A DNA stretch of 64,000 nt from Coriaria nepalensis (Eukaryota > Streptophyta > Magnoliopsida > Cucurbitales > Coriariaceae), in the NCBI GenBank assembly GCA_027186245.1, contig CP114482.1:11923209-11987208 (forward strand), read 5' to 3'. Below, in pieces: positions 11,308 through 24,546 of the stretch. The first letter of the stretch is position 1, and each line of letters starts with the position of its first letter. A program made the position numbers and the translations under genes. The notes beneath the pieces are model-generated. The model had not been told where the DNA came from. It searched no databases and saw nothing but the letters and a program-made list of their open reading frames with translations.

Positions 11308-12985
11308 TGCATTATTTTTGCATTAAAAAGCATATCACGCAGTCATTTCAATCATTAAATTGTTTAAAGGCACTTCGAACCAATTCTCTTTTTGCATTTA
11401 GAACGCCATCTTCTTGCATAATTTGCAATTGATCTATTGATGGCGACTATGCATTTTTTTAGCCTTAAAGTCATATTTTTGCGTCTTTTTTAGTCAGTAA
11501 ATCATTCTAAATCACTTCGTATGAAATTCGGCATTTAAACATGACTTTCGTGCATAACTTGCAGTTGATCTATTATAGGCAACAATGCATTTGTTTAGCC
11601 TTAAAGTCATGTCACTGAGTCTCTTCTAGTCATTAAATCATTCTAAATTAGTTCGAACGAATTATATTTTCGCCCTTCAAATATTATTTTCTTACATAAC
11701 TTGTAATTAATCTATTGAGGACAACAATGCATTATTTTAGCATTAAAAAGCATATCACTCAGTCTTTTCAATCATTAAATTGTTTGAAGGCACTTCAAAC
11801 CAATTCTCTTTTTGCAGTTAAAACGCGACTTTCGTGCATAACTTGCAATTGATCTATTGTTGGCAACTATGCATTTTTTAGCATTCAAGTCATATTTTTG
11901 CGTCTCTTTTAGTCAGTAAATCATTCTAAATCACTTCGAACGAAATTCGGCCTTTAAACATGACTTTCGTGCATAACTTGCAGTTGATCTATTATAGGCA
12001 ACAATGCATTTGTTTAGCCTTAAAGTCATGTCACTGAGTCTCTTCTAGTCATTAAATCATTCTAAATTAGTTCGAACGAATTCTATTTTCGCCCTTCAAA
12101 TATTATTTTCTTACATAACTTGTAATTAATCTATTGAAGACAACATTGCATTATTTTAGCATTAAAAAGCATATCACTCAGTCTTTTCAATCATTAAATT
12201 GTTTGACGGCACTTCGAACCAATTCTCTTTTTGCATTTAGAAAGCCATCTTCATGCATAATTTGCAATTGATCTATTGATGGAAACTACGCATTTTTTTA
12301 GCCTTAAAGTCATATTTCTGCGTCTCCTTTAGTCGGTAAGTCATTCTAAATCACTTCGTATGAAATTCGGCATTTAAACATGACTTTCGTGCATAACTTG
12401 CAGTTGATCTATTGAAGGCAACAATGCATTTGTTTAGCCATAAAGTCATGTCACTGAGTCTCTTCTAGTCATTAAATCATTCTAAATTTGTTCGAACGAA
12501 TTCTATTTTCGCCCTTCAAATATTATTTTCTTACATAACTTCTAATTAATCTATTGAAGACAACAATGAATTATTTTAGCATTAAAAAGCATATCACTCA
12601 GTCTTTTCAATCATTAAATTGTTTGAAGGAACTTCGAACCAATTCTCTTTTTGCATTTAAAACGCGACTTTCGTGCATAACTTGCAATTGATCTATTGAT
12701 GGCAACTATGCATTTTTTAGCGTTCAAGTCATATTTTTGCGTCTCTTTTAGTAAGTAAATCATTCTAAATCAGTTCGAACGAAATTCGGCCTTTAAACAT
12801 GACTTTCTGGCGTAACTTGCAGTTGATCTATTGAAGGCAACAATGCATTTGTTTAGCCTTAAAGTCATGTCATTGAGTCTCTTTTAGTCTTTAAATCATT
12901 CTAAATTAATTCGAACGAATTCTATTTTTGCCTTTCAAACATTATTTTCTTACCTAACTTGTAATTAATCTATTGAAGACAACAA
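11308..12985. repeat. Four-unit 1,678-bp block, copy 3 of 3, with an exchanged patch
   Basis: This is the third tandem copy at the same 1,678 offset (CGGCACTTCG at 12207). Its second unit differs from copies 1 and 2 between about 11,870 and 12,130. Here B has TTTTTTAGCATTCAAG, CACTTCGAACGAAATTCG and TATAGGCAAC, and C is the C2 form (CACTGAG, TTAGTTCG, CAAATATT) instead of C1. The sequence on both sides matches the other copies, so a conversion tract or double exchange with another unit type is likely. Confidence 0.85.
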
Positions 12986-15082
12986 TGCATTATTTTAGCA
13001 TTAAATAGCATATCACTCAGTCTTTTCAATCATTAAATTGTTTGAAGGCACTCCGAACCAATTCTCTTTTTGCATTTAAAACGCGACTTTCGTGCATAAC
13101 TTGCAATTGATCTATTGACTGCAACTATGCATTTTTTAGCGTTCAACCCATATTTTTGCGTCTCTTTTCGTCAGTAAATCATTCTAAATCACTTCGTATG
13201 AAATTCGGCATTTAAACATGACTTTCGTGCATAACTTGCAGTTGATCTATTACAGGCGACAATGCATTTGTTTAGCCTTAAAGTCATGTCATTGAGTCTG
13301 TTTTAGTCTTTAAATCATTCTAAATTAATTCGAACGAATTCTATTTTTGCCCTTCAAACATTATTTTCTTACATAACTTGTAATTAATCTATTGAAGATA
13401 ACAATGCATTATCTTAGCATTAAAAAGCATATCACTCAGTCTTTTCAATCATTAAATTGTTTGACGGCACTTCGAACCAATTCTCTTTTTGCATTTAAAA
13501 AGCGACTTTCGTGCATAAGTTGCAATTGATCTATTGATTGCAACTATGCATTTTTTAGCGTTCAAGCCGTATTTTTGCGTCTCTTTTAGTCAGTAAATCA
13601 TTCTAAATCACTTCGTATGAAATTCGGCATTTAAACATGACTTTCGTGCATAACTTGCAGTTGATCTATTGAAGGCGACAATGCATTTGTTTAGCCATAA
13701 AGTCATGTCACTGAGTCTCTTCTAGTCATTAAATCATTCTAAATTTGTTCGAACGAATTCTATATTCGCCCTTCAAATATTATTTTCTTACATAACTTGT
13801 AATTAATCTATTGAAGACAACAATGCATTATTTTAGCATTAAAAAGTATATCACTCAGTCATTTCAATCATTAAATTGTTTGAAGGCACTTCGAACCAAT
13901 TCTCTTTTTGCATTTAGAATGCCATCTTCTTGCATAATTTGCAATTGATCTATTGATGGCAACTACGCATTTTTTTAGCCTTAAAGTCATATTTTTGCGT
14001 CTCTTTTAGTCAGTAAATCATTCTAAATCACTTCGAACGAAATTCGGCCTTTAAACATGACTTTCGTGCGTAACTTGCAGTTGATCTATTGAAGGCAACA
14101 ATGCATTTGTTTAGCCTTAAAGTCATGTCATTGAGTCTCTTTTAGTCTTTAAATCATTCTAAATTAATTCGAACGAATTCTATTTTTGCCCTTCAAACAT
14201 TATTTTCTTATATAACTTGTAATTAATCTATTGAAGACAACAATGCATTATTTTAGCATTAAAATGCATATCACTCAGTCTTTTCAATCATTAAATTGTT
14301 TGAAGGCACTTCGAACCAATTCTCTTTTTGCATTTAAAACGCGACTTTCGTGCATAACTTGCAATTGATCTATTGATGGCAACTATGCCTTTTTTAGCGT
14401 TCGATTCATATTTTTGCGTCTCTTTTAGTCAGTAAATCATTCTAAATCACTTCGAACGAAATTCGGCCTTTAAACATGACTTTCGTGCGTAACTTGCAGT
14501 TGATCTATTGAAGGCAACAATGCAATTGTTTAGCCTTAAAGTCATGTCATTGAGTCTCTTTTAGTCATTAAATCATTCTAAATTATTTCGACCGAATTCT
14601 ATTTTTGCTATTCAAACATTATTTTCTTACATAACTTGCAATTAATCTATTAAAGACAACAATGCATTATTTTAGCATTAAAAAGCATATCACTCAGTCT
14701 TTTCAATCATTAAATTGTTTGAAGGCACTTCGAAGCAATTCTCTTTTTGCATTTAAAACGCGACTTTCGTGCATAACTTGCAATTGATCTATTGATGGAA
14801 ACTATGCCTTTTTTAGCGTTCAAGTCATATTTTTGCGTGTCTTTTAGTCAGTAAATCATTCTAAATCGCTTCGAACGAAATTCGGCCTTGAAACATGACT
14901 TTCGTGCGTAACTTGCAGTTGATCTATTGAAGGTAACAATGCATTTGTTTAGCCTTAAAGTCATGTCATTGAGTCTCTTTTAGTCTTTAAATCATTCTAA
15001 ATTAATTCGAACGAATTCTATTTTTGCCCTTCAAACATTATCTTCTTACATAACTTGTAATTAATCTATTGAAGACAACAAT

Positions 15083-16750
15083 GCATTATTTTAGCATTAA
15101 AAAGCATATCACTCAGTATTTTCAATCATTAAATTGTTTGCAGGAACTTCGAACCAATTCTCTTTTTGCATTTAAAACGCGACTTTAGTTCATAATTTGC
15201 AATTGATCTATTGATGGCAACTACGCATTTTTTTAGCCTTAAATTCATATTTTTGCATCTCCTTTAGTCAGTAAATCATTCTAAATCACTTCGTCTGAAA
15301 TTCGGCATTTAAACATGACTTTCGTGCATAACTTGCAGTTGATCTATTGAAGGCAACAATGCATTTGTGTAGCCGTGAAGTCATGTCACTGAGTCTCTTC
15401 TAGTCATTAAATCATTCTAAATTTGTTCGAACGAATTCTATTTTCGCCCTTCAAATATCATTTTCTTACATAACCTGTAATTAATCTATTGAAGACAACA
15501 ATGCATTATTTTAGCATTAAAAAGCATATCACTCAGTCTTTTCAATCATTAAATTGTTTGAAGGCACTTCGAACCAATTCTCTTTTTGCATTCAAAACGC
15601 GACTTTCGTGCATAACTTGCAATTGATCTATTGATGGCAACTATGCCTTTTTTAGCGTTCAAGTCATATTTTTGCGTCTCTTTTAGTCAGTAAATCATTC
15701 TAAATCACTTCGAACGAAATTCGGCCATTAAACATGACTTTCGTACGTAACTTGCAGTTGATCTATTGAAGGCAACAATGCATTTGTTTAGCCTTAAAGT
15801 CATGTCATTGAGTCTCTTTTAGTCATTAAATCATTCTAAATTAATTCGACCGAATTCTATTTTCGCTATTCAAACAGTATTTTCTTACATAACTTGCAAT
15901 TAATCTATTGAAGACAACAATGCATTATTTTAGCATTAAAAAGCATATCACTCAGTCTTTTCAATCATTAAATTGTTTAACGGCACTTCGAACCAATTCT
16001 TTTTTTGCATTTAGAACGCCATCTTCATGCATAATTTGCAATTGATCTATTGATAGCAACTATGCATTTTTTTAGCCTTAAATTCATATTTTTGCGTCTC
16101 CTTTAGTCAGTAAATCATTCTAAATCACTTCGTCTGAAATTCGGCATTTAAACATGACTTTCGTGCATAACTTGCAGTTGATCTATTGAAGGCAACAATG
16201 CATTTGTGTAGCCGTGAAGTCATGTCACTGAGTCTCTTCTAGTCATTAAATCATTCTAAATTTGTTCGAACGAATTCTATTTTCGCCCTTCAAATATTAT
16301 TTTCTTACATAACCTGTAATTAATCTATTGAAGACAACAATGCATTATTTTAGCATTAAAAAGCATATCACTCAGTCTTTTCAATCATTAAATTGTTTGA
16401 AGGCACTTCGAACCAATTCTCTTTTTGCATTCAAAACGCGACTTTCGTGCATAACTTGCAATTGATCTATTGATGGCAACTATGCCTTTTTTAGCGTTCA
16501 AGTCATATTTTTGCGTCTCTTTTAGTCAGTAAATCATTCTAAATCACTTCGAACGAAATTCGGCCATTAAACATGACTTTCGTACGTAACTTGCAGTTGA
16601 TCTATTGAAGGCAACAATGCATTTGTTTAGCCTTAAAGTCATGTCATTGAGTCTCTTTTAGTCATTAAATCATTCTAAATTAATTCGACCGAATTCTATT
16701 TTCGCTATTCAAACAGTATTTTCTTACATAACTTGCAATTACTCTATTGA
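15083..16750. repeat. Two-unit (839-bp) tandem duplication
   Basis: The unusual C form TTTGTGTAGCCGTGAAGTC occurs at about 15363 and 16202, 839 bp apart. The unit starting at 15502 and the one starting at 16341 share ATTCAAAACGCG, GGCCATTAAACATG, TTTCGTACG and CAAACAGTATTTTC, and look identical by eye over about 400 bp. The extra base over 838 comes from the longer T run of the B subunit near 16,065. Outer limits are approximate. Confidence 0.8.
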
Positions 16751-19700
16751 AGACAACAATGCATTATTTTAGCATTAAAAAGCATATCACTCAGTCTTTT
16801 CAATCATTAAATTGTTTGAAGGCACTTCGAACCAATTCTCTTTTTGCATTTAAACCGCGACTTTCGTGCATAACTTGCAATTGATCTATTGATGGCAACT
16901 ATGCCTTTTTTAGCGTTCAAGTCATATTTTTGCGTCTCTTTTAGTCAGTAAATCATTCTAAATCACTTCGAACGAAATTCGGCCTTTAAACATGACCTTC
17001 GTACGTAACTTGCAGTTGATCTATTGAAGGCAACAATGCATTTGTTTAGCCTTAAAGTCATGTCATTGAATCTCTTTTAGTCTTTAAATCATTCTAAATT
17101 AATTCGAACGAATTCTATTTTTGCCCTTCAAACATTATTTTCTTACATAACTTGTAATTAATCTATTGAAGACAACAATGCATTATTTTAGCATTAAAAA
17201 GCATATCACTCAGCCTTTTCAATCATTAAATTGTTTGAAGGCACTTCGAACAAATTCTCTTTTTGCATTTAAAACGCGACTTTCGTGCATAACTTGCAAT
17301 TGATCTATTGATGGCAACTATGCCTTTTTTAGCGTTCAAGTCATATTTTTGCGTCTCTTTTAGTCAGTAAATCATTCTAAATCGCTTCCAACGAAATTCG
17401 GCCTTTAAAGACGACTTTCGTGCGTAACTTGCAGTTGATCTATTGAAGGTTACAATGCATTTGTTTAGCCTTATAGTCATGTCATTGAGTCTCTTTTAGT
17501 CTTTAAATCATTCTAAATTAATTCGAACGAATTCTATTTTTGCCCTTCAAACATTATTTTCTTACATAACTTGTAATTAATCTATTGAAGACAACAATGC
17601 ATTATTTTAGCATTAAAAAGCATATCACTCAGTCTTTTCAATCATTAAATTGTTTGAAGGCACTTCGAACCAATTCTCTTTTTGCATTTAAAACGCGACT
17701 TTCGTGCATAACTTGCAATTGATCTATTGATGGCAACTATGCCTTTTTTAGCGTTAAAGTCATATTTTTGCGACTCTTTTAGTCAGTAAATCATTCTAAA
17801 TCACTTCGAACGAAATTCGGCCTTTAAACATGACTTTCGTGCGTAACTTGCAGTTGATCTATTGAAGGCAACAATGCATTTGTTTAGCCTTAAAGTCATG
17901 TCACTGAGTCTCTTCTAGTCATTAAATCATTCTAAATTAGTTCGACCGAATTCTATTTTCGCCCTTCAAATATTATTTTCTTACATAACTTGTAATTAAT
18001 CTATTGAAGATAACAATGCATTATTTTAGCATTAAAAAGCATATCACTCAGTCTTTTCAATCATTAAATTGTTTAACGGCACTTCGAACCAATTCATTTT
18101 TTGCATTTAGAACGCCATCTTCATGCATAATTTGCAATTGATCTATTGATAGCAACTATGCATTTTTTTAGCCTTAAAGTCATATTTTTGCGTCTCCTTT
18201 AGTCAGTAAATCATTCTAAATCACTTCGTATGAAATTCGGCGTTTAAACATGACTTTCGTGCATAACTTGCAGTTGATCTATTGAAGGCAACAATGCATT
18301 TGTATAGCCTTAAAGTCATGTCATTGTGTCTCTTTTAGTCTTTAAATCATTCTAAATTAATTCTAACGAATTCTATTTTTGCCCTTCAAACATTATTTTC
18401 TTACATAACTTGTAATTAATCTATTGAAGACAACAATGCATTATTTTAGCATTAAAAAGCATATCACTCAGTCTTTTCAATCATTAAATTGTTTGAAGGC
18501 ACTTCGAACCAATTCTCTTTTTGCATTTAAATCGCAACTTTAGTGCATAACTTGCAATTGATCTATTGATGGCAACTATGCATTTCTTAGCATTCAAGTC
18601 ATATTTTTGCGTCTCTTTTAGTCAGTAAATCATTCTAAATCACTACGAACGAAATTCGGCCTTTAAACATGACTTTCGGGCATAACTTGCAGTTGATCTA
18701 TTATAGGCAACAATGCATTTGTTTAGCCTTAAAGTCATGTCACTGAGTCTCTTCTTGTCATTAAATCATTCTAAATTAGTTCGAACGAATTCTATTTTCG
18801 CCCTTCAAATATTATTTTCTTACATAACTTGTAATTAATCTATTGAAGACAACAATGCATTATTTTACCATTAAAAAGCATATCACTTAGTCTTTTCAAT
18901 CATTAAACTGTTTGAAGGCACTTCGAACCAATTCTCTTTTTGCATTTAAAACGCGACTTTCGTGCATAACTTGCAATTGATCTACTGATGGCAACTATGC
19001 CTTTTTTAGCGTTCAAGTCATATTTTTGCGTCTCTTTTAGTCAGTAAATCATTCTAAATCACTTCGAACGAGATTCGGCCTTTAAACATGACTTTCGTGC
19101 GTAACTTGCAGTTGATCTATTGAAGGCAACAATGCATTTGTTTAGCCTTAAAGTCATGTCACTGAGTCTCTTCTAGTCATTAAATCATTCTAAATTAGTT
19201 CGACCGAATTCTATTTTCGCCTTTCAAATATTATTTTCTTACATAACTTGTAATTAATCTATTGAAGATAACAATGCATTATTTTAGCATTAAAAAGCAT
19301 ATCACTCAGTCTTTTCAATCATTAAATTGTTTGAAGGCACCTCGAACCAATTCTCTTTTTGCATTTACAACGCGACTTTCGTGCATAACTTGCAATTGAT
19401 CTATTGATGGCAACTATGCCTTTTTTAGCGTTCAAGTCATATTTTTGCGTCTCTTTTAGTCAGTAAATCATTCTAAATCAGTTCGAACGAAATTCGGCCT
19501 TTAAACATGACTTTCGTGCGTAACTTGCAGTTGATCTATTGAAGGCAACAATGCATTTGTTTAGCCTTAAAGTCATGTCATTGAATCTCTTTTAGTCTTT
19601 AAATCATTCTAAATTAATTCGAACGAATTCTATTTTTGCCCTTCAAACATTATTTTCTTACATAACTTGTAATTAATCTATTGAAGACAACAATGCATTA

Positions 19701-20489
19701 TTTTAGCATTAAAAAGCATATCACTCAGTATTTTCAATCATTAAATTGTTTGAAGGCACTGCGAACCAATTCTCTTTTTGCATTTAAATTGCAACTTTCA
19801 TGCATAACTTGCAATTGATCTATTGATGGCAACTATGCCTTTTTTAGCGTTCAAGTCATATTTTTGCGTGTCTTTTAGTCAGTAAATCATTCTAAATCGC
19901 TTCGAACGAAATTCGGCCTTTAAACAAGACTTTCGTGCGTAACTTGCAGTTGATCTATTGAAGGCAACAATGCATTTGTTTAGCCTTAAAGTCATGTCAC
20001 TGAGTCTCTTCTAGTCATTAAATCATTCTAAATTAGTTCGACCGAATTCTATTTTCGCCCTTCAAATATAATTTTCTTACATAACTTGTAATTAATCTAT
20101 TGAAGATAACAATGCATTATTTTAGCATTAAAAAGCATATCACTCAGTCTTTTCAATCATTAAATTGTTTGAAGGCACTTCGAACCAATTCTCTTTTTGC
20201 ATTTAAATTGCGACTTTCGTGCATAACTTGCAATTGATCTATTGATGGGAACTATGCCTTTTTTAGCGTTCAAGTCATATTTTTGCGTCTCTTTTAGTCA
20301 GTAAATCATTCTAAATCACTTCGACTGAAATTCGGCCTTTAAACATCACTTTCGTGCGTAACTTGCAGTTGATCTATTATAGGCAACAATGCATTTATTT
20401 AGCCTTAAAGTCATGTCACTGAGTCTCTTCTAGTCATTAAATCATTCTAAATTAGTTCGAACGAATTCTATTTTCGCCCTTCAAATATT

Positions 20490-21775
20490 ATTTTCTTTAA
20501 TAGCTTGTAATTAATCTATTGAATACAACAATGCATTATTTTAGCATTAAAAAGCATATCACTCAGTCTTTTCAATGATTCAATTGTTTGAAGGCACTTC
20601 GAACCAATTCTCTTTTTGCATTTAAATTGCAACTTTCATGCATAACTTGCAATTGATCTATTGATGGCAACTATGCCTTTTTTAGCGTTCAAGTCATATT
20701 TTTGCGTGTCTTTTAGTCAGTAAATCATTCTAAATCGCTTCGAACGAAATTCGGCCTTTAAACAAGACTTTCGTGCATAACTTGCAGTTGATCAATTATA
20801 GGCAACAATGCATTTGTTTAGCCTTAAAGTCATGTCACTGAGTCTCTTCTAGTCATTAAATCATTCTAAATTAGTTCGAACGAATTCTATTTTCGCCCTT
20901 CAAATATTATTTTCTTTAATAGCTTGTAATTAATCTATTGAAGACAACAATGCATTATTTTAGCATTAAGAAGCATATCACTCAGTCTTTTCAATCATTA
21001 GATTGTTTGAAGGCACTTCGAACCAATTCTCTTTTTGCATTTAAATTGCGACTTTCGTGCATAACTTGCAATTGATCTATTGATGGCAACTATGCCTTTT
21101 TTAGCGTTCAAGTCATATTTTTGCGTCTCTTTTAGTCAGTAAATCATTCTTAATCGCTTCGAACGAAATTCGGCCTTTAAACATGACTTTCATGCGTAAC
21201 TTGCAGTTGATCTATTGAAGGTAACAATGCATTTGTTTAGCCTTAAAGTCATGTCATTGAGTCTCTTTTGGTCTTTAAATCATTCTAAATTAATTCGAAC
21301 GAATTCTATTTTTGCCCTTCAAACATTATTTTCTTACATAACTTGTAATTGATCTATTGAAGACATGTTATGCATTATTTTAGCATTAAAAAGCATATCA
21401 CTCAGTATTTTCAATTATTAAATTGTTTGAAGGCACTTCGAACCAACTCTCTTTTTGCATTTAAAACACAACTTTAGTGCATAACTTGCAATTGATCTAT
21501 TGATGGCAACTATGCATTTTTTAGCGTTCACGTCATATTTTTGCGTCTCTTTTAGTCAGTAAATCATTCTAAATCACTACGAACGAAATTCGGTCTTTAA
21601 ACATGACTTTCGTGCATAACTTGCAGTTGATCTATTATAGGCAACAATGCATTTGTTTAGCCTTAAAGTCATGTCACTGAGTCTCTTCTAGTCATTAAAT
21701 CATTCTAAATTAGTTCGAACGAATTCTATTTTCGCCTTGCAAATATTATTTTCTTTAATAGCTTGTAATTAATCT
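20490..21775. repeat. C-variant with CTTTAATAGCTTG in three units
   Basis: The usual CTTACATAACTTG near the end of C is replaced by CTTTAATAGCTTG at about 20494, 20913 and 21752. Spacings are 419 and 839 bp. The change is a shared multi-base replacement seen nowhere else in the window, so these three units descend from one parent. A linked A form (TTTAAATTGCAACTTTCATG) recurs nearby at 19,781 and 20,619, 838 bp apart. Confidence 0.75.
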
Positions 21776-22050
21776 ATTGAAGACAACAATGCATTATTTT
21801 AGCATTAAAAAGCATATCACTCAGTCTTTTCAATCATTAAATTGTTTGACGGCATTTCGAACGAATTCTCTTTTTGCATTTAAAACGCGACTTTCGTGCA
21901 TAACTTGCAATTGATCTATTGATGGAAACTATGCATTTTTTAGCATTCAAGTCATATTTTTACGTCTCTTTTAGTCAGTAAATCATTCTAAATCACTACG
22001 AATGAAATTCGGCCTTTAAACATGACTTTCGTGCATAACTTGCAGTTGAT

Positions 22051-22060
22051 CTTTTAGGCA
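22051..22060. other. 2-bp deletion at the end of a B subunit
   Basis: The sequence reads GATCTTTTAGGC where neighbours have GATCTATTATAGGC, so two bases are missing. This is a single-copy change that has not spread. It is one of the few indels that are not whole units. Confidence 0.75.
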
Positions 22061-22451
22061 ACAATGCATTTGTTTAGCCTTAAAGTCATGTCACTGAGTC
22101 TCTTCTTGTCATTAAATCATTCTAAATTGGTCCGAACGAATTCTATATTCGCCCTTCAAATATTATTTTCTTACATAACTTGTAATTAATCTATTGAAGA
22201 CAACAATGCATTATTTTACCATTAAAAAGCATATCACTCAGTCTTTTCAATCATTAAATTGTTTGAAGGCACTTCGAACCAATTCTCTTTTTGTATTTAA
22301 AACGCGACTTTCGTGCATAACTTGCAATTGATCTATTGATGGCAACTATGCCTTTTTTAGCGTGCAAGTCATAATTTTGCGTCTCTTTTAGTCAGTAAAT
22401 CATTCAAAATCACTTCGAACGAAATTCGGCCTTTAAACATGACTTTCGTGC

Positions 22452-22462
22452 GTAACTACTTG
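22452..22462. other. 3-bp ACT duplication in a B subunit
   Basis: The sequence reads GTAACTACTTGCAG where all other units have GTAACTTGCAG. It is an in-place duplication of ACT inside the otherwise best conserved segment of the subunit, and it is seen once in the window. Confidence 0.8.
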
Positions 22463-22869
22463 CAGTTGATCTATTGAAGGCAACAATGCATTTGTTTAGC
22501 CTTAAAGTCGTGTCACTGAGTCTCTTCTTGTCATTAAATCATTCTAAATTAGTTCGAACGAATTCAATTTTCGCCCTTCAAATATTATTTTCTTACATAA
22601 CTTGTAATTAATCTGTTGAAGACAACAATGCATTATTTTAGCATTAAAAAGCATATCACTCAGTCTTTTCAATCATTAAATTGTTTGAAGGCACTTTGAA
22701 CCAATTCTCTATTTGCATTTAAAACGCGACTTTCGAGCATAACTTGCAATTGATCTATTGATGGCAACTATGCCTTTTTTAGCGTTGAAGTCATATTTTT
22801 GCGTCTCTTTTAGTCAGTAAATGATTCTAAATCACTACGAACGAAATTCGGCCTTTAAACATGACTTTC

Positions 22870-23803
22870 GTGCATAACTTGCAGTTGATCTATTATAGGC
22901 AACAATGCATTTCTTTAGCCTTAAAGTCATGTCACTGAATCTCTTCTAGTCATTAAATCATTCTAAATTAGTTCGAACGAATTCAATTTTCGCCCTTCAA
23001 ATATTATTTTCTTACATAACTTGTAATTAATCTGTTGAAGACAACAATGCATTATTTTAGCATTAAAAAGCATATCACTCAGTCTTTTCAATCATTAAAT
23101 TGTTTGAAGGCACTTTGAACCAATTCTCTATTTGCATTTAAAACGCGACTTTCGAGCATAACTTGCAATTGATCTATTGATGGCAACTATGCCTTTTTTA
23201 GCGTTCAAGTCATATTTTTTCGTCTCTTTTAGTCAGTAAATCATTCTAAATCGCTTCGAACGAAATTCGGCCTTTAGACACGACTTTCGTGCGTAACTTG
23301 CAGTTGATCTATTGAAGGTAACAATGCATTTGTTTAGCCTTAAAGTCATGTCATTGAGTCTCTTTTAGTCTTTAAATCATTCTAAATTAATTCGAACGAA
23401 TTCTATTTTTGCCCTTCAAATATTATTTTCTTACATAACTTGTAATTAATCTATTGAAGATAACTATGCATTATTTTAGCATTAAAAAGCATATCACTCA
23501 GTCTTTTCAATCATTAAATTGTTTGAAGGCACTTCGAACCAATTCTCTTTTTGCATTTAAAACGCGACTTTCGTGCATAACTTGCAATTGATCTATTGAT
23601 GGCAACTATGCATTTTTTAGCGTTCAAGTCATATTTTTGCGTCTCTTTTAGTCAGTAAATCATTCTAAATCACTACGAATGAAATTCGGCCTTTAAACAT
23701 GACTTTCGTGCATAACTTGCGGTTGATCTATTATAGGCAACAATGCATTTGTTTAGCCTTAAAGTCATGTCACTGAGTCTCTTCTAGTCATTAAATCATT
23801 CTA
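22870..23803. repeat. Duplicated unit group, parent copy for 24.5-25.9 kb
   Basis: The group is marked by TTTCTTTAGCC (C start), GCACTTTGAACC, CTCTATTTGC, TTTCGAGCATAAC and GCCTTTAGACACG. Matching segments lie 1,677 bp downstream (four units; TTCTTTAGCC at 22911 and 24588) and 2,096 bp downstream (five units; CCTTTAGACA at 23271 and 25367). The five-unit match ends near 23,804, where CTAAACTAGTTCGACC meets CTAAATTAGTTCGAGC. Confidence 0.8.
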
Positions 23804-24546
23804 AACTAGTTCGACCGAATTCTATTTTCGCCCTTCAAATATTATTTTCTTACATAACTTGTAATTAATCTATTGAAGATAACAATGCATTATTTTAGCA
23901 TTAAAAAGCATATCACTCAGTCTTTTCAATCATTAAATTGTTTAACGGCACTTCGAACCAATTCTCTTTTTGCATTTAGAACGCCATCTTCATGCATAAT
24001 TTGCAATTGAGCTATTGATTGCAACTATGCATTTTTTTAGCCTTCAAGTCATATTTTTGCGTCTCCTTTAGTCTGTAAATCATTCTAAATCACTTCGTAT
24101 GAAATTCGACATTTAAACATGACTTTCGTGCATAACTTGCAGTTGATCTACTGAAGGCAACAATGCATTTGTTTAGCCTTAAAGTCATGTCATTGAGTCT
24201 CTTTTAGTCATTGAATCATTATAAATTAATTCGAACGAATTCTATTTTCGCCCTTCAAACATTATTTTCTTACGTAACTTGTAATTAATCTATTGTAGAT
24301 AACAATGCATTATTTTAGCATTAAAAAGCATATCACTCAGTCTTTTCAATCATTAAATTGTTTGAAGGCACTTCGAACCAATTCTCTTTTTGCATTTAAA
24401 ATGCGACTTTCGTGCATAACTTGCAATTCATCTATTGATGGCAACGATGCATTTTTTAGCGTTCAAGTCATATTTTTGCGTCTCTTTCAGTCAGTAAATC
24501 ATTCTAAATCACTACGAACGAAATTCGGCCTTTAAACATGACTTTC

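Larger units (their letters stand above)
8372..24050. repeat. Scattered A-variant with CATCTTC, linked to a 136-bp B
   Basis: A form of subunit A with ATTTAGAAxGCCATCTTC and CATAATTTGC occurs near 8048, 8888, 9728, 10567, 11405, 12245, 13920, 16018, 18114 and 23980 (the first lies just before the stated start). In each case the following B begins with an extra T (TGCATTTTTTTAGCC or a close form) rather than TGCCTTTTTTAGCG. The linked variants cross the A/B junction, so they move as one haplotype. They show that a single ancestral unit spread to distant parts of the array. Confidence 0.75.
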
